Positions 38,249 through 45,127 of a DNA stretch of 45,127 nt are shown in pieces. The notes beneath the pieces were generated by a model. That model was not told the DNA's origin, ran no database searches, and worked only from the letters and a program-made list of their open reading frames with translations. Positions within the stretch are counted from its first letter, which is position 1, and every line of letters starts with the position of its first letter. The translations under genes were made by a program, and so were the position numbers. The stretch spans positions 1-45,127 of the forward strand of contig QHXG01000001.1 in assembly GCA_003222845.1 (NCBI GenBank), in the 5' to 3' direction. The stretch is from Acidobacteriota bacterium (GTDB taxonomy: Bacteria > Acidobacteriota > Blastocatellia > Pyrinomonadales > Pyrinomonadaceae).

Positions 38249-39013
38249 ATGAGTTTCTTTTTGCCCGTCACCAGGAACCGTGTTAGCAGTTTCATCACGT
38301 TGCTCCCATTTTTCCTCGTTCTGATCGTCTCGACAAGCGCGTCTGCTCAGCAGCGTGTGTCGCGCCAGTTTCCCGCCGGCAAGAACGTACGGCTGGAGTT
38401 GAAAAACCTGTCCGGTACGATCACGGTCGAGTCCTGGGCACGCGATGAGATCAAGATCACTGCTACGATGGAAGCTCCTGCCGTTCATTTTAATCCACGG
38501 CAGACAGATCTGGGTTTGATCATCGACATCGTTGCCGATAATCGAGATCGCCGAGATGTCGGCGATGTGAATTTCAAAGTTCAGGTTCCCATAAGGTCGT
38601 CGTTGGATTTGGAGACTCGCAGCGGCCAGATCACTGTTAGCAATGTTCAAGGCGAGCTGCTCCGCGCGCACGTCTCGACTTCCGGCGACATCACGCTCTC
38701 CGGAATCAGCGCCGCGCGAGTGTTCGCCTCGAACACGACCGGAAACATCTATTTCGACGGCGACTTTGCCTCCGGAGGAACCTATGAGTTCAAGTCCGGC
38801 CGCGGCACGATCACGCTGCGTCTGCCTGCGAATTGCGGATTTCATCTGGTGGCCACGGCGCCTGCTGCTGAGAAAATTAAGATGGGTGAATTCTGGCATA
38901 GTGGGTTGAAGAAGATGGGCGAAGGTCGCAGGATTATTGGCGATGTCGGCGACGGTCGCGCATCAGTTACGATCATGAATTACCAGGGCGACATCCACTT
39001 CCTCCGCCGCTAG
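38249..39013 (+). CDS. DUF4097-family beta-helix repeat protein, secreted
   Basis: VRLELKNLSGTITVESWARDEIKITATME...LETRSGQITVSNVQGELLRAHVSTSGDITLSGI. Confidence 0.85.
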   Translation: MSFFLPVTRNRVSSFITLLPFFLVLIVSTSASAQQRVSRQFPAGKNVRLELKNLSGTITVESWARDEIKITATMEAPAVHFNPRQTDLGLIIDIVADNRDRRDVGDVNFKVQVPIRSSLDLETRSGQITVSNVQGELLRAHVSTSGDITLSGISAARVFASNTTGNIYFDGDFASGGTYEFKSGRGTITLRLPANCGFHLVATAPAAEKIKMGEFWHSGLKKMGEGRRIIGDVGDGRASVTIMNYQGDIHFLRR

Positions 39014-39059
39014 CCCAGGCGGCAATTGTCCGATAGACTTCAGTGCGCAGTAGCATAGA

Positions 39060-39119
39060 CTTCAGTCTGTGATCTCCGGCGATCGGCGATTCCGATCGCC
39101 TAGAGAATCACAGACGAAG
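39060..39119. repeat. Long hairpin (REP-like inverted repeat) between DUF4097 genes
   Basis: CTTCAGTCTGTGATCTCCGGCGATCGG / CCGATCGCCTAGAGAATCACAGACGAAG: about 25-bp imperfect stem. Confidence 0.8.
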
Positions 39120-39168
39120 GAACATCTAGGATCTAAGACCGCGAGTTCATCGGAAGCATTGCTTTCAG

Positions 39169-40062
39169 GTGAGAATAATTAAGAACCTAACTTCGACTTT
39201 CTACTTCTACTTGTCGGTCATTTCAGTTCTCTTTCTTTCCACATCCGTCTCCGCACAAAAAGAAAAGCAGTCGAACCGATCTGCCACGACATCGTTGACG
39301 CGCATGACACCGCGGCACGAGAACTTCCGCCTTGCTTATGGCGGCAGCGTCACAATCGTAGGCGCGCCGGCAGGCTCGATAACTATCGAAGGGTGGCAGC
39401 GCAATGAAGTCGACGTCAGCGCCGAAATTGAATTGCATGGCGGCAGCGCGCAGGATCTCGATCGGCTGGCTGCCGTGAACACTTTCGTAGCTGATGAGGA
39501 CACCAATCACATACGAATTCTGACCACCGGCACACATGATCGAAATTTCATGAAAAGCGTAGCGAAGGACTTTCCCAAGGCCCTGATTGGTTTGCCCTGG
39601 AAGATTGATTATTACATCAAGGTGCCGGCGCTCACCGACTTGGAGATTAGCGCCGGTAATGGGCCAATCACACTGTCTGGCGTCGAGGGGACGATTCGGC
39701 TCAACGCCTTTGAATCAAACGCGAATCTGTCGCTGACTGGAGGGCTGGTGGCGACTACGATTCAAAGTGGCAGGGTCAACGTTACCGTTCCGACGCGCGG
39801 CTGGCATGGACTCGGTGCTGAAATACGTCTCGCCAGCGGCGCTCTTAAGGTGGAACTCGCGCCGAGTTTTAGTGGCGATATTAACGCGGAAGTCTTGCGC
39901 AACGGCGAGATCAAAAATAGCTTCCCGAACCTCGCGCCGCGCGAACGCAACAGTATTGGACCGCATTCGCTGCGCGCGCGCGCCGGCAGCGGGGGCGCGA
40001 CACTCACATTCATTTTGGGCGATGGAATAATTCAGATTCAGCAAGCCGGGGCTCAGCGGTAG
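39169..40062 (+). CDS. Second DUF4097-like secreted protein (GTG start)
   Basis: GGSVTIVGAPAGSITIEGWQRNEVDVSAEIELHG...LEISAGNGPITLSGVEGTIRLNAF. Confidence 0.75.
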   Translation: MRIIKNLTSTFYFYLSVISVLFLSTSVSAQKEKQSNRSATTSLTRMTPRHENFRLAYGGSVTIVGAPAGSITIEGWQRNEVDVSAEIELHGGSAQDLDRLAAVNTFVADEDTNHIRILTTGTHDRNFMKSVAKDFPKALIGLPWKIDYYIKVPALTDLEISAGNGPITLSGVEGTIRLNAFESNANLSLTGGLVATTIQSGRVNVTVPTRGWHGLGAEIRLASGALKVELAPSFSGDINAEVLRNGEIKNSFPNLAPRERNSIGPHSLRARAGSGGATLTFILGDGIIQIQQAGAQR

Positions 40063-40078
40063 ACTAAGAAATCACCAC

Positions 40079-40822
40079 ATGGCGGAAGGAACTCAACTCG
40101 ACGTGCTCGCAGTCTTCTCGCATCCTGACGATGCTGAGTTGGCGATGGCGGGCACGTTGCTAAAGTTGAAATCGCTCGGTTATCGCACCGGCGTGCTGGA
40201 CATGACCCGCGGCGAGATGGGTACGCGCGGGACGTCTGAGGTACGCGCCAAGGAATCGCTTGACGCGGCGCGCGTGATGGGATTGGATGCGCGGCTAAAC
40301 CTCGAGTTACCGGATGGGCAGGTCTCGGTGAATGACGAGGCACGCTCCGCGATGGTGCGTGTGCTGCGCGCGCATCGACCAAAAGTGCTGTTCACTTCAC
40401 ACTGGGACGATCCACATCCGGATCATGCAGCAACCTGCCGCATCGTGCGTGAGGCCGCGCGGTTGGCCACGATGAAACGATACGATGAAGCGGCTGGCCT
40501 TGAAGCGGTGAAAATGCCCAGTATCGCGCACGCAGTCTATTCACGTTTAGTCGTGCCGTCGTTCATTATTGACGTTTCGGATTTTATCGAGGGAAAGATG
40601 AATGCAATTCGCGCGCATGCCTCGCAGTTCTACAGCGTTGAATCGAAAGAGCCAACGACGCGCATCGCCGAAAAAGGATTTCTGCAAGATCTCGAGTGGC
40701 GTCTGCGTTACTACGGATCCTTGATTGGAGTTAGGGCTGGCGAACCCTTCTATGTGCGCGAGGCCTTGAATGTTGACGATCCAGTCGCGCTACTAACGCG
40801 GCCGATGAATATTTATTCCTAA
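40079..40822 (+). CDS. bshB1: Bacillithiol biosynthesis deacetylase BshB1 (PIG-L family)
   Basis: LDVLAVFSHPDDAELAMAGTLLKLKSLGYRTGVLDMTRGEMGTRGT; LFTSHWDDPHPDHAA; RAHASQF. Confidence 0.93.
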   Translation: MAEGTQLDVLAVFSHPDDAELAMAGTLLKLKSLGYRTGVLDMTRGEMGTRGTSEVRAKESLDAARVMGLDARLNLELPDGQVSVNDEARSAMVRVLRAHRPKVLFTSHWDDPHPDHAATCRIVREAARLATMKRYDEAAGLEAVKMPSIAHAVYSRLVVPSFIIDVSDFIEGKMNAIRAHASQFYSVESKEPTTRIAEKGFLQDLEWRLRYYGSLIGVRAGEPFYVREALNVDDPVALLTRPMNIYS

Positions 40823-40828
40823 TCAATT

Positions 40829-40911
40829 GCCAGTTGTCCGTTGTTGGTTGTCAGTTGTTCCCACCAACACGGGCGGCAACAACAAACCACTGACAACTGA
40901 CCACCGACAAT
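40829..40911. terminator. Imperfect inverted repeat between convergent genes (candidate bidirectional terminator)
   Basis: TTGTTGGTTGTCAGTTG ... CAACAACAAACCACTGACAACTGACC between the ends of bshB1 and the minus-strand gene. Confidence 0.4.
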
Positions 40912-42821
40912 TATTTCTTCTTTTCTTCCAAAACCGCTCTCGCAATCGCGATCGTGGCGCTGGCTCGCGGCGCTTCACGCTCAAACAGGCGCGCCAGCTC
41001 CACGGCGCGGTTGTAGTCATCGTGGGCCAGTTCACCGAAGATAGGCGCAATGTCAAAGTCGCGCGTCGAAGAACTTCGAATCGAAGACGTGCCTTTAGTA
41101 ATCAAGCTAACCCTTATCACACCGTCTTCGCCCGTAAAGGTCTCAGCGGAATTCGCGCCCTTCGCGGCATCGAATAGCGCATCCCAGGCTTTGGGGCGAT
41201 CGATAATCAGATAAGCGCTCGCCACGGCGATCAAGGCGCGCGGGCGATCGGCGTCGGATGCGTCAATACGGCGAGCCTCCGCGGTCGCGTCATCGAGCAG
41301 CATTAGCGCTTTTTCCTGATCGGTCTTGCCAATCAACTTTGCGCCTTGCGTCAAAGCCCAGGCCTTTTGCGCGTGCGTCAGTTCTCCGTTTCGCGCCAAT
41401 TCTAAAATCCGATCGATCTCCTTCTTATCGACCGCTCGCAGCATCATGGTGCCGTCGATGTAAGCGCGCACCTGATTGCGCAGGTCGGTATCTTCGATCT
41501 TGGCCACGTAATCCTTGGCACGGGCATCGCCAGAGTCTGCATATAGCCGCGCCAATTGAATATAGAGCTGATCCCGCTCCGCGGACGTCTTCGCGCGATC
41601 GATTCGATCAACCAACGCCTTCTCTCGATCCTCAGTTGATTGCGGCGGACGTATTCCCAAACGCATGGAATCGTCGTCCCGCTGACGCAAGTTTTCGGGC
41701 AGACCCGAAGCCAGCGCCTCCATCTCTGCGCGCACTGCGTCGGCCGTTTCCTTCGGAGCGTATTGCTCAAAAAGGGGCAACAGCCGTTTGAGCATCAAAT
41801 ACTTAGCGTCAATTGCCGGCGCGGTTTGATCTTGCCCGGGAGGAGCCATTGGCCGCAGGAGTATCTCCACGGCAGCGCGAAAGAAAGCTTGGCGCAATTC
41901 GGACGGGGCTTCCGGCGCGACGTTGTTTCGCGAAGTCGACTGAGTACTAGTGCCGCCATTGCGTGAGAAAGTCACGAACAGGTGTGGCGTAAAAAGATAT
42001 GACGAGAGCAGGGAGACAGTGTTGGCGTCGGATAGCAAATTGCCTGCAGCCATCCCCAGCATCGCCGCGTATCGGCGATCGGCGGCGGCTGCATCTCGGT
42101 CTCGCAAGTAAGAAAGAAAATCAAGCGCGTCGATCGTAATACTTCCCAAGGCCGGATCGGCGAACTGAAGCGCGCGCTCAACGTCGGTGTCCAGGAGTTG
42201 CCGCGCGAGGCTTAACCTCTGACTCTGTGTCTCGGAGGCATTCAATGGATTGGATTTGAGTTTGTCGGCGCCTTCAGTCGATTCCTGCAGCTTTTCACTC
42301 TTGAGTTTTCCGAGAAACTCTTCGCCAAGAGCACGGTCGCGTCGCGCGGCCAGTCGCAGCACTTCGCCCCGCAAATCTGGCGGTCCGCTAACGGCAACGT
42401 TCCCGCCGGTTTTGGCCTTTTGTTGTTGAATCTCTTCCTGCAATCGCTGCTGACTCTCTTTATCACCAGTTTCAGCAGCGTCCCATGCCCTGCGAAATAG
42501 CGTACGGCCTCGTTCAGGATCGGTGTCCCAGAGAGCGTCGGCAACTCGCGCCAGCGTTCGCGCGCGTAACCTTTGATCCTTGAAACTGCCCGCGTCAGAG
42601 GCGAGCGACATCAGGAGCGACTGAGCATTTGCGCGGCGCTCCCTAATAATTCTTGCGGCTTCGGCATCTTCCTTCGGCTCGCTTTTAGCAGTGGTGCTAT
42701 TGACCGGGATGATGTTCTTCGGCTCAGTAGCCTTTGCGCCGGGGCCTGTTTGGGCGTAGGCAACCCAAGTGAGCGAGATTAGCAAGCAGAGAGCTGCGAC
42801 GCAGAAAAAGGAATGGCGCAT
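40911..42821 (-). CDS. Secreted protein of unknown function, paralogue of the next gene
   Basis: Signal peptide; RIIRERRANAQSLLMSLASDAGSFKD...TVSLLSSYLFTPHLFVTF...REAPRASATIAIARAVLEEKKK. Confidence 0.85.
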   Translation of the reverse strand: MRHSFFCVAALCLLISLTWVAYAQTGPGAKATEPKNIIPVNSTTAKSEPKEDAEAARIIRERRANAQSLLMSLASDAGSFKDQRLRARTLARVADALWDTDPERGRTLFRRAWDAAETGDKESQQRLQEEIQQQKAKTGGNVAVSGPPDLRGEVLRLAARRDRALGEEFLGKLKSEKLQESTEGADKLKSNPLNASETQSQRLSLARQLLDTDVERALQFADPALGSITIDALDFLSYLRDRDAAAADRRYAAMLGMAAGNLLSDANTVSLLSSYLFTPHLFVTFSRNGGTSTQSTSRNNVAPEAPSELRQAFFRAAVEILLRPMAPPGQDQTAPAIDAKYLMLKRLLPLFEQYAPKETADAVRAEMEALASGLPENLRQRDDDSMRLGIRPPQSTEDREKALVDRIDRAKTSAERDQLYIQLARLYADSGDARAKDYVAKIEDTDLRNQVRAYIDGTMMLRAVDKKEIDRILELARNGELTHAQKAWALTQGAKLIGKTDQEKALMLLDDATAEARRIDASDADRPRALIAVASAYLIIDRPKAWDALFDAAKGANSAETFTGEDGVIRVSLITKGTSSIRSSSTRDFDIAPIFGELAHDDYNRAVELARLFEREAPRASATIAIARAVLEEKKK

Positions 42822-42960
42822 GATTCCTAAACCTCCGGAGACTGGATGGACTACTTGGCTTCAACAACGCGCGAACTGGCGAATAGTTCCGGGAAATTTG
42901 CAGTGTAGACTTCAGCCTGCGACTTTGCGACGGCCTTCGGCGCGCCCGCCGCAAGGTCGT

Positions 42961-44877
42961 TTACTTCTTCTTTTCTTCCAAGACGGCTCGCGCGATCGCT
43001 AATGTTGCGTTGGCGCGTGGGGCCTCACGAGTAAAACCGCGTGCTAATTCAACCGACCGATCGTAGTCGTTCTGCGTGAGTGTTTCAAAAATTCCTGTCA
43101 CATCAAAGTCCGGCGCCGGATGCTGCTCGATCGATCTCATGCCCTTGGCAATCATGCGGAATGTCAATTGGCCGTCTTCGCCGCTAAAATTGTCGGCTGA
43201 ATTCGCCGCCCTGATGGCGTCGGAAATCGCATCCCACGCAGCCGAGCGATTAACGGCAAGCAGGGCATTGGCCACCGCAAAAAATGCACCGGGACGATCC
43301 AGGTCCGAGCCTTCAATGCGGCGAGCTTCTACCGCTGCCTCGTCAATCAAGCCAAGCGCCTTTTCACGATCAGACCTGCCCAGCAATTTCGCGGTTTGCG
43401 ACAGGACCCAGACGCGCTGAAGGTGAGTCAGCTCGCCGGTCTTAGCGATCTCCAGGGCGCGATCGGTCTCCTTCTTATTGATCGCCCGGGCCGCCATCGA
43501 AGCATCGATGTAAGCGCGAGCTTCGTGGCGCATCTCACTGTCGTCGATTTTGGCTACATAATCGCGCGCGCGCAGCTCACCCCTGCCGGCAAAAAAAAGC
43601 GCGAGTTCCAAATTGAGTTGGTCGCGTTCGGCTGATGTCTTGGCATGATCGAGCTGATCCAAGAGTGATTGCTCCCAGTTCTCCTCGAAGTTATCCGGAC
43701 GAATTCCTTTCCGTACCCAATCGTCGTCGTCGCGGTCGCGGGTGCTCTTGCTGGCGAGTGATGATAAAGCCTCGAACTGCGCCCGCAGAGCGGTTGTCAT
43801 TTCCGGCGGCGCATATTGTTCAAAGAGCGGTAACAGGCGCTTGATGACCAGGTAATGCCCGTCATGGCTGGCTGAGGTCTGCTCCTGTCCGGGCGGCGCC
43901 AATGGCCTCAACAGAATGCTCGACGCCGCGCGAAAGAAGGCAAAGCGCAATTCGGGGCCGACAGCCGGCGGTGTGTTCGACCCTTCCGAACCGGTAACGT
44001 AAGTACCGCCGCTTACAAAAGAGATGAAGGTGTGCGGAGTGAATATATATGAAGAGAGTAGAGATACAGTGTTGGCGTCGGACTGAGGGCTCGTGGCTGC
44101 GTTTGCCAACATAGCGGCGTAGCGCTGATCGGCAGCCGCTGGATTCTTCTCGCGTAGGTACGACAGAAAATCAACCACCGGCGAGCCGATAAGGCTGAGG
44201 ACTGGTTCAGCAAACTGCATGGCTCGCTCGGTATCGCCGGCGTTGAGTAGTTGCCTGGCCAGATCCAATCTTTGACGAACCTCGTCGTCTGAGTTGCCGA
44301 ATGGACCAGGCCGTGTCTTTCTTGCGTCTGTCGCCTCCTGTTCTTTCTGTTCTTTGAATTTGTTCAATAGCTCTTCGCCAAGCTCGCGATCGTGCTTGGC
44401 GGCGAGCCGCAACACTTCTCTTCGCAGGTCTGGAGGAGTCGCGGCAACCCAAGCGCCATTTCCTGTCTGTGCCTGCTGCTGCCGAATGTCTTCGCGCACT
44501 CGCTCCCAGGCTTTCTGATCGGCGAGCACGGCCGCGTCCCAAGCCGTCCGAAACATCGCGCGGGCTCGTTCGCGATCCAGGCTCCACAGGAAATCGGCGA
44601 TCCGCGCTTGCGTGCGCGCCCTTAAACCAGTGTCGGTAAACTTGCCCGCATCGGCGGCCAGCGCAATCAAGAGCGATTGAGCATTGGCGCGTCGCTCCCT
44701 GATGATTCTCTCGGCTTCGGGATCTTCGGTTGGTTTGCTGTTGCTTGGCGCGTCCTTCGCTGGGCCGGTGCGCTTCGGTTCATTCTTTTGGACACTTGCG
44801 CCCGATTGAGCACGTACGCCGCATGAGGCAATCAACAAAAAGAAAACTGCTAAGTGGGTAAGGGGAAAGCGCGTCAT
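42961..44877 (-). CDS. Secreted protein of unknown function, paralogue of the previous gene
   Basis: Signal peptide; RIIRERRANAQSLLIALAADAGKFTD...TVSLLSSYIFTPHTFISF...REAPRANATLAIARAVLEEKKK. Confidence 0.85.
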   Translation of the reverse strand: MTRFPLTHLAVFFLLIASCGVRAQSGASVQKNEPKRTGPAKDAPSNSKPTEDPEAERIIRERRANAQSLLIALAADAGKFTDTGLRARTQARIADFLWSLDRERARAMFRTAWDAAVLADQKAWERVREDIRQQQAQTGNGAWVAATPPDLRREVLRLAAKHDRELGEELLNKFKEQKEQEATDARKTRPGPFGNSDDEVRQRLDLARQLLNAGDTERAMQFAEPVLSLIGSPVVDFLSYLREKNPAAADQRYAAMLANAATSPQSDANTVSLLSSYIFTPHTFISFVSGGTYVTGSEGSNTPPAVGPELRFAFFRAASSILLRPLAPPGQEQTSASHDGHYLVIKRLLPLFEQYAPPEMTTALRAQFEALSSLASKSTRDRDDDDWVRKGIRPDNFEENWEQSLLDQLDHAKTSAERDQLNLELALFFAGRGELRARDYVAKIDDSEMRHEARAYIDASMAARAINKKETDRALEIAKTGELTHLQRVWVLSQTAKLLGRSDREKALGLIDEAAVEARRIEGSDLDRPGAFFAVANALLAVNRSAAWDAISDAIRAANSADNFSGEDGQLTFRMIAKGMRSIEQHPAPDFDVTGIFETLTQNDYDRSVELARGFTREAPRANATLAIARAVLEEKKK

Positions 44878-44901
44878 CGAATCCTCAAGTTGGGTCTAAA
44901 G

Positions 44902-45127
44902 CTAAACTGCGATGACTTCAAGTTCCGGATCGACTTCCTGCTTTAACATTCCCTCGATGGCCATCAACGTGCCGCTAAGCGAGCTGGGACAACTGCCGCA
45001 CGCGCCCTGATAACGAATTTTTAGAGTGTGATCCTGGAGATCGAGAATTTCGAGATAACCACCATCGCCCATCAGATAGGGCCGGACTTTTTCGTCAAGG
45101 ATTTCGTTAATGCGCAGGAGTCGTGGA
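44902..45127 (-). CDS. NifU-like C-terminal (Fe-S scaffold) protein, partial, 5' end outside window
   Basis: Reverse translation: [72 protein letters not shown]. Absent from the ORF track because no start lies in the window. Confidence 0.9.
   Translation of the reverse strand, partial: PRLLRINEILDEKVRPYLMGDGGYLEILDLQDHTLKIRYQGACGSCPSSLSGTLMAIEGMLKQEVDPELEVIAV

Noticed and set aside
1-45127. CRISPR arrays, tRNA or rRNA genes
   Set aside because: No regularly spaced direct repeats and no tRNA/rRNA-like sequence were noticed by eye; a tRNAscan/Infernal run would settle this.

Overview
The window looks like bacterial chromosome, probably from the Acidobacteriota (lineage is an inference from family content: Oar-like TonB receptors, CRTAC1/ASPIC-UnbV proteins, DUF4097, BshB1). 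Left to right it contains: (1) the end of an upstream gene overlapping a membrane protein with two SLATT/DUF4231-like 2TM modules; (2) a truncated esterase relic; (3) tandem CRTAC1-family FG-GAP proteins; (4) a starch/maltodextrin-type locus with a ROK regulator, Oar-like TonB-dependent receptor, two TPR proteins, a decayed malQ relic, two GH13 enzymes, an SLC45-like MFS transporter, a GH31 alpha-glucosidase and an embedded HEPN/MNT pair; (5) a DUF481 protein; (6) a tight co-directional cluster of a di-haem cytochrome with an EF-hand-like motif, a DUF4331 protein, a TPR protein, a GMC oxidoreductase, and a 1172-aa protein carrying both a subtilisin catalytic triad and a HETTH zinc-metalloprotease motif; (7) an ECF sigma/anti-sigma pair with two DUF4097 proteins; (8) bshB1; (9) two tandem paralogous secreted proteins of unknown function and a partial NifU-like gene on the minus strand. 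Several palindromic repeats lie between genes, and one repeat block appears to supply the start region of a TPR gene. The best candidate for an undescribed system is cluster (6). All assignments come from reading motifs by eye; no database search was run.
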